From assembly GCA_020686985.1 (NCBI GenBank), contig JAJEPU010000001.1:1-64000 (forward strand): a DNA stretch of 64,000 nucleotides, in the 5' to 3' direction. Positions 1-8,993 of the stretch are shown in pieces; position 1 is the stretch's first letter, and every line of letters begins with the position of its first letter. The notes beneath the pieces are model-generated. The model was not told where the DNA came from. It did no database searches and saw only the letters and a list, made by a program, of their open reading frames with translations. The stretch comes from Brotaphodocola catenula (lineage in GTDB: Bacteria; Bacillota; Clostridia; Lachnospirales; Lachnospiraceae). Made by a program: the position numbers and the translations under genes.

Positions 1-389
1 TTGATACCATCGTATCGTCAACACATAGAAATACTGGTTGTGTCTGCAAGGAATCCGGTATCAACTTTAAAGCAATCTGAGCAGTGGTATTCATAAATCT
101 GGAATAATCAACCTTTGCATAGGAGCATGCATAGTAAAATACATTCAATGATTTTTCTGTTATTCCAGATAAAAAATGCCGATACAGGAACCGAATGGAA
201 TGTGCGTATTCCAATGTCAGTATAGATAGAATCAGCAGAAAAAGGGTATCTGCTGTCGGAACAGAAAAAGTTGTAAACTGGTGTGCTTATAAGTGAAATA
301 GTGTAAACTTCTCAGAAATATTGATTTGAATAAAATACAGGCTCCGGAAGAGAGAAAGATTCTGCAACCTCGTTCTCTGGAGGAGCCAT
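1..389 (-). pseudogene. Decayed DDE transposase, 5' part, cut by the window edge
   Basis: Read on the minus strand from an ATG at 387-389, the frames encode the N-terminal part of a DDE-type transposase. It starts MAPPENEVAESF, then changes frame near 312, meets an in-frame TAA at 287-289, and continues open to base 1. The end includes FSVPTADTLFLL, HSIRFLYRHFLSGITEKSLN and, at the window edge, CVDDTMVS, where the DD looks like the first catalytic aspartate of the RNase-H fold. One frameshift plus one stop in the first 35 codons mean it is not translated intact from its original start. The family (IS4-like) is from memory of similar clostridial proteins. The rest lies outside the window. Confidence 0.7.
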
Positions 390-487
390 CCAAGTATTTA
401 AGTATTGAATTTAAGTATCGTATCTAAGTGTTTTTTTAATTTTATTTTCTGTGTAAGATCTGTTATGTTATTTGGGATAAAATTTTT

Positions 488-2095
488 TTATTTCTTTCTA
501 AAAAAATAAACTGGCGATTTTCTCCGTCTGGAGCGCCGTCTGCCTCCACTTGAGCGAAGTGCAGATCCGGAACGTTTTTCCTCCATAATCAGATCAAACT
601 CTGTGGGGGACATTCCGAGATCCTGTATCCGTTGTTGACGGCGCTGATAACGCTCGGCGCGCTCATTTTCCTCACGTTTTTCGATGTGAAATTTCACAAA
701 CATTATGATCGCAAGGACAACGGCGATAATTCCGATGATCCCAAGAGCAATCCAGAATCCAAGCGGAATGTGAATCTCAAGTGGTGAAACCTGTGAATTT
801 GCATTGTTTTCCCTATTTTCTAAGGTTTCCACGGAGGTGGAAGACAGAGCAGATTCACCAGTTTCACTGATAGAAGTGGAAGTTTCGCCAGCGGAATTTT
901 CTGCGGATCCTGCATGATCTTCCAGAATAGAAACTTGCTTGGAATCATTTTCTGCACTTTCTGAGTCCGAAGTTTTTGATGCTCTCAAAAGCCATGCGTA
1001 ACCGGCATCATGTCCTCCGTAACCGTAAGTAATCTGTGCAACTGCTCGATCTGGTGCAGAGGCAGGAAGTTCGTAAGAGATCGAGGAAGTTGTGTCTGCA
1101 AACGTTGCATTGTTCGGCAGGGTAATTCTGTTGTCATCCTGAAGGTGAAGGATTGAGAGATCTGCTGCCGGGAGTCCCGCAATCGTCATATCGTTTGCGA
1201 GAGACGAGTATGTCGTATCTTCCGAGGAGACGTTTACTGAATAAAAATTTGCAAATCCAAAATCGAGCAGGGTCTTTGTGTCACTGTAATGTGTCTGATG
1301 ACCGTTCAGGACGACGGCAACGAGACGCATGCCATTTCTTTCCGCACAGGTAACGAGGGTGTTGCCCGCTAGAGAGGTGTATCCGGTCTTTCCGCCAAGG
1401 ATTCCGGGATAGTACTCAGGAAGATTTTTTTTCAACATCTTGTGTCCCGGGTAGACACGGCTTCCTTCCGGATTTCGCTTGGTCGGTGGGAGATCATAGT
1501 AACGGCTTGAGTCGATCTCTACGAAGGTGTCATTTTCAAACGCAGAACAGGCGATCAGCGCCATATCATGAGCAGATGTGTAGTGATCCGGATCGTTAAG
1601 TCCGCTCGGATTGTTGAAATGGGAATCTGTACAGCCGAGCGACTGCGCTTTCTGGTTCATCATTTCTGCAAAGGCTTCAATTGAACCGGCAGTGTGTTCT
1701 GCGAGGGCATTTGCCGACTCGTTTGCTGATTTTAAAAGCATCGCATAGAGACAGTCGCGCACACTCAGCTGGTCACCCTCGTCGATTCCAGCAGAACTGC
1801 TTCCGGATTCCACGTTGTAGACTGCATTGTGGGAGAATGTCACGGTCTCATCGAGATCACAGTTTTCGATTACGATCAGAGCAGTCAAAATCTTTGTGAT
1901 ACTTGCAGGGTAGTAAGCCTGATGAATATTTTTGCCATAGAGGACAGCGCCGGAACCGGCATCCATGAGGATGCCGCCCTCAGCGGAAATTTCCACATTG
2001 TCCGGCCATGGAACGGTACTTGCAAAGGCCGGGGGTGAGAAGATCAGCCCTGTCAGCAGGACAAGGGCGAGAAAAAACGAAGCAATTCGTTTCAT
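488..2095 (-). CDS. D-alanyl-D-alanine carboxypeptidase (penicillin-binding protein, S11 family)
   Basis: Trims the terminal D-Ala from peptidoglycan pentapeptides at the outer face of the membrane, limiting cross-linking. All three S11 signatures are visible: SITK at residues 65-68 with the nucleophilic serine, SAN at 123-125, and KTG at 236-238. Residues 1-25 are a signal peptide. After a Ser/Glu-rich linker there is a membrane helix near 450-472 and a basic tail with clustered arginines. That C-terminal helix replaces the amphipathic anchor of classic PBP5. At 535 residues it is longer than typical DacA/DacF because of linker and tail. The start ATG is preceded by AAAGGAC. It lies downstream of a ROK regulator on the same strand, but with 118 bp between them. 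Confidence 0.93.
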   Translation of the reverse strand: MKRIASFFLALVLLTGLIFSPPAFASTVPWPDNVEISAEGGILMDAGSGAVLYGKNIHQAYYPASITKILTALIVIENCDLDETVTFSHNAVYNVESGSSSAGIDEGDQLSVRDCLYAMLLKSANESANALAEHTAGSIEAFAEMMNQKAQSLGCTDSHFNNPSGLNDPDHYTSAHDMALIACSAFENDTFVEIDSSRYYDLPPTKRNPEGSRVYPGHKMLKKNLPEYYPGILGGKTGYTSLAGNTLVTCAERNGMRLVAVVLNGHQTHYSDTKTLLDFGFANFYSVNVSSEDTTYSSLANDMTIAGLPAADLSILHLQDDNRITLPNNATFADTTSSISYELPASAPDRAVAQITYGYGGHDAGYAWLLRASKTSDSESAENDSKQVSILEDHAGSAENSAGETSTSISETGESALSSTSVETLENRENNANSQVSPLEIHIPLGFWIALGIIGIIAVVLAIIMFVKFHIEKREENERAERYQRRQQRIQDLGMSPTEFDLIMEEKRSGSALRSSGGRRRSRRRKSPVYFFRKK

Positions 2096-2213
2096 AAATA
2101 AAATAAGTCCTTTCTAAGTCCTTTAAAAAATCTTTTGATAAAAATAAAACTCTTCCCATTAAAAAATCCTTCCAGTGACAGAGAGGAGACAGGACATAAT
2201 ATGGTAAAATCAA

Positions 2214-3464
2214 TCAGTCTGTTTGAGACTCCGGTGGAAGAAGGTAGCGGGACGGGGCATTTAAAAGTTGCTGAATTGCAAAATAAGCTGTGCCTGTCAG
2301 AATTCGGTTCTCATCCGATGAGACAAGCCCGATCGGCGGAAGTGCCTGGTAGGAGGCAAGATGCTCGTTCGCTGTTTTTCTGGCATCCTCAAGCAAAAGC
2401 ATTCTGCCGTGTGTTATTCCTCCGCTAATGAAAATTCGGTCGGGGGTACAGATGGAGAGCAGAGATGCAATTCCGAGGCCGAGACTGTGCCCGCAGTCTC
2501 GAATCAGTTTCATCGCGAGCGGGTCCCACTGGCGCGCCGACTCGAAGACAGAACGGGCGGAGATCGCGGAAACGTGATTTAACAGGCTTTCCGGAAATGC
2601 AGACAGTTCCTGGGTTGCCCTTGATTCGAGGGCGGACAGGCTTACAAGAGAATCGAGGCATCCAGTTCGCCCGCATTTGGGACACACATTTCCATGTGGA
2701 TCGATCGGAAGATGACCTGCCATCGAGAGCATGCGTGAATCGTGGAGACAGAGTCCGCCACGGGTCAGTCCGACTTCAACGCTGTCGTCTGCAAAAATGT
2801 GAAGCATGACTTCGCCTGTATTTTTGTCGGGCAGGTTGTGCCAGCAGGCAATTGCACCGGCATCGGCATCATGAATCAGGAAAATAGGGAGAGAAATCTG
2901 CTCTCCAAGTTTTTTACAGAGCGGAAAGAGGGTAGTGGCAGTGCCAGATGAGATCGATGAAATCAGGATCGATCCATCTACGCGACGGCAGGGATCAGGA
3001 ACGGCGATTGCAGTAGCCGTGAGTTCCGGAAAATCTTTCAGAAATGTTGCCACGCCGTCTGCGATTTGCTCAATAATCGAGGGCATATTTTCCTCGCTTA
3101 TTGCCTCAATCGGAACGGACAAAAGATGACCACACGGCTGTCCGTGAAAATCGTGCGGTTGCATTTCCAGCCAGTGTGCGGAAAGGCGGATTGCAAGCAC
3201 TTTGTAGCGGTTGTAATTCAGGGACAGACCGACGGAACGCCGTCCTTTTTTTCCCGCTGTAAATCCGGTCTCGTAGATGAGTCCGGATTTTGTCAGAGAG
3301 CGGACAATTTTCGTCATCGAGGCTTGAGTCAGTCCCGTCGCCTCTCCGAGTTCCGCACGCGAACATCCCGGGTGGAGAGCGAGAAAGCGAAGCACCTCCG
3401 CCCGATTGGAATCCTGCATATTGATCTGGTTTTGTCCGCTTTTTCCGTTTATTTTTTCCTGCAT
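2214..3464 (-). CDS. ROK-family transcriptional regulator (NagC/XylR type)
   Basis: Likely a sugar-responsive DNA-binding repressor. An N-terminal winged helix-turn-helix (about residues 15-65, with SRAELGEATGLTQASMTKIV) is joined to a ROK sugar-kinase-like domain. The ROK zinc motif is seen as CPKCGRTGCLDS, and ISGGITHGR near the C-terminus fits the ROK fold. The ATG at 3464 is preferred over an in-frame TTG 12 bases upstream because GAGG sits eight bases before it; this gives 416 residues. The effector is not clear from the sequence: neighbours are a carboxypeptidase and a DUF1461 protein, not sugar genes. It could regulate itself or a distant operon. Confidence 0.88.
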   Translation of the reverse strand: MQEKINGKSGQNQINMQDSNRAEVLRFLALHPGCSRAELGEATGLTQASMTKIVRSLTKSGLIYETGFTAGKKGRRSVGLSLNYNRYKVLAIRLSAHWLEMQPHDFHGQPCGHLLSVPIEAISEENMPSIIEQIADGVATFLKDFPELTATAIAVPDPCRRVDGSILISSISSGTATTLFPLCKKLGEQISLPIFLIHDADAGAIACWHNLPDKNTGEVMLHIFADDSVEVGLTRGGLCLHDSRMLSMAGHLPIDPHGNVCPKCGRTGCLDSLVSLSALESRATQELSAFPESLLNHVSAISARSVFESARQWDPLAMKLIRDCGHSLGLGIASLLSICTPDRIFISGGITHGRMLLLEDARKTANEHLASYQALPPIGLVSSDENRILTGTAYFAIQQLLNAPSRYLLPPESQTD

Positions 3465-3553
3465 AAAAAACCTCAATAATAATAGTTTATCATATATTTG
3501 ACTAAGAATCTAGAATTCAAGAAAGCGAGGTATAGCGGGCATTCCTCCCCGAC

Positions 3554-4288
3554 CTAAGAGGCCGGAGTATCCTGCCCGTATTTAGTTAAATTTTTCAAAG
3601 GCAAATGCTTTAAATGGATCAGCCATCCGGCACAGCCCGCAAAGACAGTGACAACGCTGATCGCATAGGTGATCGCGATTCGACCGGCAGTATCCATGAA
3701 AAATGGTTCCGGCACAATGTTGATCAAAAGGTCGGTATTCGGGTCGAGCATCCACAGGTCATTGTTAAAGAAAATATGGTGAAAAATAATAAAGTACTTA
3801 TTAAAATCTGTGGAGATGATACCAGCGAGGACTGCCAGAACGATGAAAAACAAAATAGTTCCGACACAGACTGTCTGAGGAAGTACCTTGCGCACATTTG
3901 CCTTTAATGCAAAGAGAAGTGCAAGGCAGACCGCCATCAAAACGAGACAGATCCGGCGCAGGGCAATCGCACCGAGAAAGAGCCCGCGCACATCCTCCAT
4001 ATGGGCGATTTCCCTCTCGTTAAAGAATTCCCGGGGCTGACCATTTACGATCGTCGGAACATGAAGATCCGCGCGATTTCCCCGCAGATATGCCATCATT
4101 TCATGGGTGACGTCGAGAAGGTCATCCATTTCCATATGAACATCGTCTAACACATCATATTTTTCATATTCTTTCTCGTAGTAACCGGGAGTCCAGTAGG
4201 TGACGGCTTCCACGGAAGTGATGAGAAGAGTGAACATCAGCGCAAAGGCAAAGACGATGCCGAGAGCGCTGTGAAGAATTTTCATCAT
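3554..4288 (-). CDS. TIGR01906/DUF1461 integral membrane protein (Lit-like lipoprotein transacylase candidate)
   Basis: A membrane protein of 244 residues with four apparent transmembrane helices (about 5-28, 105-128, 138-160, 205-226). It has the features of the TIGR01906 family: an extracytoplasmic loop with AHMEDVRGLF (His96) and a second loop with FHHIFFNNDLW followed by LDPNTDLLINIVPEPFF (His170/171). From memory of the family, Enterococcus and Bacillus Lit proteins belong here and move an acyl chain within lipoproteins to make the lyso form; two conserved histidines are important there. Whether this copy does so is inference. Two tandem ATG codons form the start, with AAAGGAC somewhat far upstream. 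A 22-nt palindrome lies 110 bp before the start. Confidence 0.8.
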   Translation of the reverse strand: MMKILHSALGIVFAFALMFTLLITSVEAVTYWTPGYYEKEYEKYDVLDDVHMEMDDLLDVTHEMMAYLRGNRADLHVPTIVNGQPREFFNEREIAHMEDVRGLFLGAIALRRICLVLMAVCLALLFALKANVRKVLPQTVCVGTILFFIVLAVLAGIISTDFNKYFIIFHHIFFNNDLWMLDPNTDLLINIVPEPFFMDTAGRIAITYAISVVTVFAGCAGWLIHLKHLPLKNLTKYGQDTPAS

Positions 4289-4399
4289 AATTAAAATCGT
4301 GTCCTTTCTTTTATATTTTATTTGCTCTGCACATCAAAGACGCTCTGGTGGTGTGTCTGATGGTTTACATTAGTTTTTACATTAACTTTAGAGCACAGT

Positions 4400-4421
4400 T
4401 GTACACGAATTTTCGTGTACA
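4400..4421. repeat. Perfect 10-bp-arm palindrome (candidate operator)
   Basis: TGTACACGAA and its exact complement flank a TT centre. There is no T-tract on either side, so it is not a terminator. Its position upstream of DUF1461 and about 200 bp upstream of the rplY promoter suggests a binding site for a dimeric regulator; which one is not known. Confidence 0.5.
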
Positions 4422-4629
4422 GTTATGGATTTCATTTTAATGTTTTGAGAGGGAAAAGTAAAGAAGTTGTTACGGTACATGGGGAGGAAATTTTGCAATG
4501 CATAAACAGTAACAAATTTTTGAAAAGAGAATACAGAAAAATTCAACAAAGAGAAAATCAGGATAGAAAAAATAGCGGAAAATCTCACAGAAAAAAATCA
4601 CCTTTTGGTAAATCTTTTTTGCGATTGCG

Positions 4630-4638
4630 TGTTATAAT
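4630..4638 (+). promoter_or_regulatory. Extended -10 promoter for rplY
   Basis: TGTTATAAT is a perfect extended -10 element (TG-n-TATAAT). No good -35 is seen at the usual distance, which is common for extended -10 promoters. The transcript would have a leader of about 95 nt, ending with TTGGAGGAA before the ATG. Confidence 0.6.
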
Positions 4639-4738
4639 ACAGACGTAACAAGAAAGAGACAGGAAACAGAGACACATACCATTGCAGAAATGAAATGGCA
4701 GGTCTGCGGACTATCAGTATTTTGGAGGAATAGATAAT

Positions 4739-5344
4739 ATGGATACTTTAAAGGCTGAGAAAAGAGACATGTCAACAAAGGCAAAGAGACTGAGAAGAGA
4801 AGGTTATGTGACCGGAAACGTATTTGGCCATGCAATCAAGGGTTCTATCCCGGTTAAGATTGAGAAGAAAGATGCAGAGCGTCTGTTCAAGACAAAGAAG
4901 AAAGGCAGTCAGATCATGCTGGATGTCGATGGTCAGCAGATGGATGTTCTGGTAAAAGAGATTGATTACAATCCGGTAAAGGGTCAGCTTGAAGAGATTG
5001 ATTTCCAGGCACTTGTAAGCGGCGAGGCTGTTCATTCTGTTGCAGAGGTTGTTCTGAAGAATGAGGCAAAGGTTGTCGGCGGAGTCGTAGAGCTGATTCT
5101 TGAAGAGATTTCTTATAAGGCAGTACCGTCAGAGATGATTGAGACGGTTGAGATTGATGTCGGCGATATGAAGCCGGGAGATGTTCTGAAAGTTGCAGAT
5201 CTGCCGATCGCAAGCAATGAGAACATTCATCTGAAGACCGATCCGGAGGCAGTTGTTGTATCGGTTGTTGCTCCTAAGAGCGCAGACGTTCCGGATGATG
5301 AGGAAGCAGACGGCGACGAAAAGGATGCTAAGGCATCAAAGTAA
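4739..5344 (+). CDS. rplY: 50S ribosomal protein L25 / general stress protein Ctc
   Basis: Binds 5S rRNA in the large ribosomal subunit. The protein has the long two-domain Ctc form (201 residues): an N-terminal L25 beta-barrel (about 1-92, with RREGYVTGNVFGH and VKEIDYNPVKGQLEEIDF) and a C-terminal TL5-type beta domain (about 100-185, with EIDVGDMKPGDVLKVADLP). The tail is acidic and Lys-rich, as is common. The start is the only ATG after a GGAGG site. It is monocistronic: an extended -10 promoter lies upstream and a strong terminator follows within 35 bp. Confidence 0.95.
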   Translation: MDTLKAEKRDMSTKAKRLRREGYVTGNVFGHAIKGSIPVKIEKKDAERLFKTKKKGSQIMLDVDGQQMDVLVKEIDYNPVKGQLEEIDFQALVSGEAVHSVAEVVLKNEAKVVGGVVELILEEISYKAVPSEMIETVEIDVGDMKPGDVLKVADLPIASNENIHLKTDPEAVVVSVVAPKSADVPDDEEADGDEKDAKASK

Positions 5345-5376
5345 GATAACTTTGTGAGTGTCGGTTTGAATGAAAA

Positions 5377-5421
5377 AACGGAAGCAGGAGATAGCGCAAG
5401 CTGTGTCCTGCTTCCGTTTTT
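5377..5421 (+). terminator. Rho-independent terminator of rplY
   Basis: ACGGAAGCAGGA pairs with TCCTGCTTCCGT across a short loop and is followed by a T run. The A run before it could let it act also for the convergent gene on the minus strand, but that is weaker. Confidence 0.85.
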
Positions 5422-5475
5422 ATGTGTTGTATATGTATATCAAGATATATCGACAAGATAAGAAAATGTTGGTGC

Positions 5476-6789
5476 TTATAAAATCATTGCAAGTGCAAAA
5501 TTATAAATGGCTCCAGAGATGACACTGATCGGAACGGCTACCATCAAAAGACGATTGAACAGCATATTTCGATCTTCCTCCTTCGGAGTTGATCCAAGGA
5601 TTAAGGAACCACCGGAGGAAAATGGGCTGATGGAACTGGACTGCGCACCAATTACGGTACATGCAAAAAGTGCAGAGGAACTCAAGCCTGCGGATGCAGC
5701 CAGATTTGGAATCAGCGGGAACAGTGCCGGAGCAACGACGCCTGTCGTGGAGCTGAAGAAACTCATGATTGCGCCGACAATGCTGAATGCGATTGGCACC
5801 AGAGGTTTTGGAACATTGGAACCAATCCAGGTGGACAGCTCGTCGATCGTTCCGGCTTCTACGGCAACTGCAATCAGCATACCAGCACCTGCGATCATGA
5901 CAATCGTGTTCCACGGAATTCTTGCCATTGCTTCTTTCTGCGGTGCCAGTTTTAATAACAAAGCAATCACTGCAAAAATAATTGCAACAAGACCGACATC
6001 TACTTTACTGCTGATGTATTTGATTGCAGAATTTCCAGGCATCAGAACCTGCAAAAGCGGGAAGATTAAAACGATGACCATCATAAGCATCATCAGGGTC
6101 AGAGTTGTTTTTTGATCTTTGGTAAATGCATCTGGTTTTTTGAAGGTAACGCCTTTTCCGATGTTACGGTTTTCCTTAAAACCAAAGCGGAAAATTGTGA
6201 CAAGAATCAGAGAGAACAGCACGGAGAAAAGAAAGATTTTCATTTCCATGCCGAAGGTTTCCACTGCGGTTACATCAGGAGAGGCTTCAAATGCCGTATC
6301 TGCCAGACCACGGAAAATGACACCGAGGTTTGAGGTCGGGAAGTTTCCACCTGCCAGTGCGCCACAGTTGATTGCAACTGCGCCGGTTAATTTATCCATC
6401 TTGGACTCATCGCAGATCACCAGAGTGATCGGTGCGAGAAATGCCAGTACAGTAAAGTAAGTTGCACCCATAACAGAGAGAATGATTGCCACTGCGAGAA
6501 GTGCATACGGCAGAAGACCCGGGAAGGTTCGGCACGTATATAAAAGAGCTCCTGACATTTTTTCCAAAGTTCCGTTGATCGCTGCAAAATTATAGAACAA
6601 AGATACAGATAAAATTACAAACATTGTGCTGGTTGGCCAGTAACCGATCACCTGCTTTGGTTTTAACCCCATGACGAAACAGCCGATGATATAGGCGAAT
6701 ACGATACAGAAAAGTCCCGTATTGATTTTCGTTTTGTACCCCAAAAAGATTGCCAGTGCAATCGCTAGAATAATCGCTACACTCAACAT
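5476..6789 (-). CDS. MatC-type dicarboxylate permease (SLC13/IT superfamily)
   Basis: A 437-residue membrane transporter with about 11-12 hydrophobic segments. The N-terminal 140 residues match the MatC N-terminal domain (KINTGLFCIVFAYIIGCFVMGL, then a WPTSTMFVILSVSLFY helix), and the C-terminal half has the repeated SSTTGVVAPALFPLIP hairpin expected of ion-transporter superfamily members. MatC was described as a malonate/dicarboxylate carrier; the substrate here is not readable. It is the second gene of a two-gene operon, 14 bp after a DUF6282 hydrolase gene, with a GGGAGGG site before ATG. A divergent LysR gene probably controls the pair. A paralogue of the same length lies at 14035-15348. 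Confidence 0.83.
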   Translation of the reverse strand: MLSVAIILAIALAIFLGYKTKINTGLFCIVFAYIIGCFVMGLKPKQVIGYWPTSTMFVILSVSLFYNFAAINGTLEKMSGALLYTCRTFPGLLPYALLAVAIILSVMGATYFTVLAFLAPITLVICDESKMDKLTGAVAINCGALAGGNFPTSNLGVIFRGLADTAFEASPDVTAVETFGMEMKIFLFSVLFSLILVTIFRFGFKENRNIGKGVTFKKPDAFTKDQKTTLTLMMLMMVIVLIFPLLQVLMPGNSAIKYISSKVDVGLVAIIFAVIALLLKLAPQKEAMARIPWNTIVMIAGAGMLIAVAVEAGTIDELSTWIGSNVPKPLVPIAFSIVGAIMSFFSSTTGVVAPALFPLIPNLAASAGLSSSALFACTVIGAQSSSISPFSSGGSLILGSTPKEEDRNMLFNRLLMVAVPISVISGAIYNFALAMIL

Positions 6790-6803
6790 TGAGTTTCCCT
6801 CCC

Positions 6804-7667
6804 CTATTCTTCAATTCCAAGAAGTCTGTATGGAATTGTTTTTGTCATATGATAAACCTGTTCTTCTGGAATTCCATGATCGACAAGGTACTGCATATAT
6901 TCTTCGAGAGCCAGTTCCCAGTGAGGATTTTCAGTCTGACCACCATCTGTATCGACCATTACATGTTCATATCCAACGGCATGAATGAGATCTAGATTGT
7001 CTGGAAGATTGCTCTTATATTTGCCACCGCCCATATTCTGAGCATAGCAACGTTCGAGAATGACATCGTAATCTTTTACCAGGCGGATCTGGTCGTCGAT
7101 ACTCATGTCGACCACCCACCATTCCGGATGTGTTACAACAATTTTTTTCACCCCGGCATTTCTTGCCGATTCAATGATTACAAACGCTTCTTCCGGAGAA
7201 ACGTGTGCAGTGCCGAGCACCACATCGTAATCTTTGATTAAGCGGAAAACGTCATTCAGTTCCGGCACGACTTTTCCATCCCGCACCAGCTCAATTCCAT
7301 TTGCCGGATTCTGCCCCATTTTTTCGAGATGGCGTTTTGCGGACTGGGTGGGAAGCCAGATCTCTTTCGCTCCGAGTTTTAATCCCTTTTCTACGGCTTC
7401 GGGATTGATGCCACCCACTACCTTGTTCATGACAACACCGCCGTACATTGTAAATCCGGTGTTCTCTCCGTATACACGTTTTACATACTGATTTGTCAAA
7501 TAAGCACGGTTGACGGTAAAACCGAGATGCGATTTGATTACGATGGCTTTTGCCCCCACGCGGATAGCGGCATCCGCCAATTCAAAGTCATCGTAGGCTC
7601 TTAATCTTAAATCTGGATTTGTATGCACATGCATATCGCATACACCCTGCAAAGATACTTTTCCCAT
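6804..7667 (-). CDS. DUF6282 family metal-dependent hydrolase-like protein
   Basis: A 287-residue cytosolic protein with TIM-barrel amidohydrolase/PHP-like metal sites: DMHVHTNPDLR near residue 12 (HxH), KSHLG near 46, GTAHVSPEE near 149, VTHPEWW near 175, and VDTDGGQ near 236. These fit DUF6282, whose reactions are poorly known. It is first in an operon with a MatC-type permease and divergent from a LysR regulator, so it probably processes the acid brought in by the permease. The start has AGAGGG six bases upstream. It could be a lactonase or decarboxylase rather than a true amidohydrolase; no substrate can be read from the sequence. Confidence 0.75.
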   Translation of the reverse strand: MGKVSLQGVCDMHVHTNPDLRLRAYDDFELADAAIRVGAKAIVIKSHLGFTVNRAYLTNQYVKRVYGENTGFTMYGGVVMNKVVGGINPEAVEKGLKLGAKEIWLPTQSAKRHLEKMGQNPANGIELVRDGKVVPELNDVFRLIKDYDVVLGTAHVSPEEAFVIIESARNAGVKKIVVTHPEWWVVDMSIDDQIRLVKDYDVILERCYAQNMGGGKYKSNLPDNLDLIHAVGYEHVMVDTDGGQTENPHWELALEEYMQYLVDHGIPEEQVYHMTKTIPYRLLGIEE

Positions 7668-7777
7668 ACATTTCCCTCTTTTTCTGTCTTGATTGTGTTA
7701 CTTTTGGAGTTTCATTTGCTTAAGCACTTTTATTGTAAATGCTTTTTGATAGCAGGAAAAGGCAAAATATGTTATAC

Positions 7778-7823
7778 TTCCTATCGGAAAAACCGATCTC
7801 ATATCTTGCGAAAATGATAGGAA
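7778..7823. promoter_or_regulatory. Inverted repeats between divergent LysR and DUF6282 operon
   Basis: TTCCTATC (7778-7785) is matched by GATAGGAA (7816-7823), and inside lies ATCGG-AAAAA-CCGAT (7783-7797). The nested arms sit in the 193-bp divergent gap next to a TATACT -10-like hexamer at 7774-7779. This is a reasonable place for a LysR binding site. Confidence 0.5.
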
Positions 7824-7860
7824 CTGAGAATAAAAGCTGGGAACAAGAGGAGAAGCTATT

Positions 7861-8787
7861 TTGGAAATGAAAGAATTAAATTATCTGATTGCGATTGCGG
7901 AAGAGAAGAGTATCTCAAAAGCTGCCGCCCGACTCTATATGGCACAGTCCAGTCTGAGTCAATTTTTGCAGACAATGGAAAGTAATTTGGACAGCAAATT
8001 GTTTGTCCGGACGTCCAAAGGTGTGCGTCTGACGGAAGCGGGAAATATTATGGTGAAATATGCGTATGCCACATTGGCGGAATATCACCGAACGCAGGAC
8101 GAAATTCAGGATCTCAAAGAACTAAAAAGCGGAAGCGTTATTCTTGGAATCAGCGGTTTTCGCGGTTCGTACCTGCTTCCACCGGTATTGAATGCGTTTA
8201 AGCTGGATTATCCGAGGATCCGGGTGAAAATTGTGGAACAAAATTCTATGATCCTCGAGCAGATGTTGCTGAATGGAGAGATTGATCTCGCTTTGTTGGT
8301 GCTTCCTGTTTCGGATATCAGACTTCAGCCGACCTTTGTCATGAATGATGAGATTTGTCTGATTGCCCATGAAAATCATCCCATCTTGAAAAAGGCCAAA
8401 AAATTTGCACCGACAGGAAAAAAGATTTCCCGGATTCCGCAATATGTAGATCTGGCAGATGCGATTCCATATGAATTTTTCTTGAGTGATTATGATACGA
8501 TTCTTGGTCGGGAAGCCCGCCATATTTTCAACAGAAACGGACTTCAGCCGATTACCTGCAATGAGTCTCTCACGGCTCTGATGGCCTCCGCTCTGGCTGC
8601 CGCCGGTCATGGACTTGCCTTTACTTATTACAGCTCTCGTCATTATTTTCGAACCGCTGAATTTTTATCTCTGGGAGCAGATCTTGCCTCTATAAAATTA
8701 GCGACAGCGCTTCCACCGGGACGATATCATTCCAAGGCAGCGTTGGCCTTGCAGGAGGTTCTTTTGAAAATTTTATCGAATGATTGA
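7861..8787 (+). CDS. LysR-family transcriptional regulator
   Basis: A 308-residue LysR regulator. The N-terminal helix-turn-helix is clear (KELNYLIAIAEEKSISKAAA through QFLQTMESNLDSKLFVR), followed by a long linker helix and a periplasmic-binding-like effector domain (about 90-300). TTG at 7861 is taken as the start because AGAGGAG lies eight bases upstream; an ATG two codons later is the alternative. The gene is divergent from the DUF6282/MatC operon, the usual layout for a LysR activator of its neighbour, so the effector is probably the transported acid or its product. Related LysR genes lie at 11541 and 29275. Confidence 0.88.
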   Translation: MEMKELNYLIAIAEEKSISKAAARLYMAQSSLSQFLQTMESNLDSKLFVRTSKGVRLTEAGNIMVKYAYATLAEYHRTQDEIQDLKELKSGSVILGISGFRGSYLLPPVLNAFKLDYPRIRVKIVEQNSMILEQMLLNGEIDLALLVLPVSDIRLQPTFVMNDEICLIAHENHPILKKAKKFAPTGKKISRIPQYVDLADAIPYEFFLSDYDTILGREARHIFNRNGLQPITCNESLTALMASALAAAGHGLAFTYYSSRHYFRTAEFLSLGADLASIKLATALPPGRYHSKAALALQEVLLKILSND

Positions 8788-8853
8788 TGAACTATAAATT
8801 TTGTCGAAACTTTTTTCGGATTTCCTCTGCAAGTATGAGAAAATAAAAGCAAA

Positions 8854-8881
8854 TTGAAATTTCAGTGTAAAGTTTTATAAT
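8854..8881 (+). promoter_or_regulatory. Promoter of alr
   Basis: TTGAAA and TATAAT are separated by 16 bp. The leader of about 105 nt contains a small GAGGA/TCCTC hairpin at 8927-8940. Confidence 0.6.
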
Positions 8882-8993
8882 GATACCAGAACTGTGAGAT
8901 TTCGAGAGCACATTAAACAACTCAGAGAGGATGACTCCTCATTGACAGATGGAGGATCGCCAGTCTTCTCAGGAAACAGGAGCATAAAGAAGA

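Larger units (their letters stand above)
4289..4738. other. Intergenic region, divergent DUF1461 / rplY
   Basis: This 450-bp gap has no convincing gene. It holds a palindrome at 4400-4421, two TAATGTAAA-like direct repeats nearer the DUF1461 start, an A-rich stretch, and the rplY promoter near 4630. Short open frames in it lack ribosome-binding sites and family resemblance. Confidence 0.5.
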
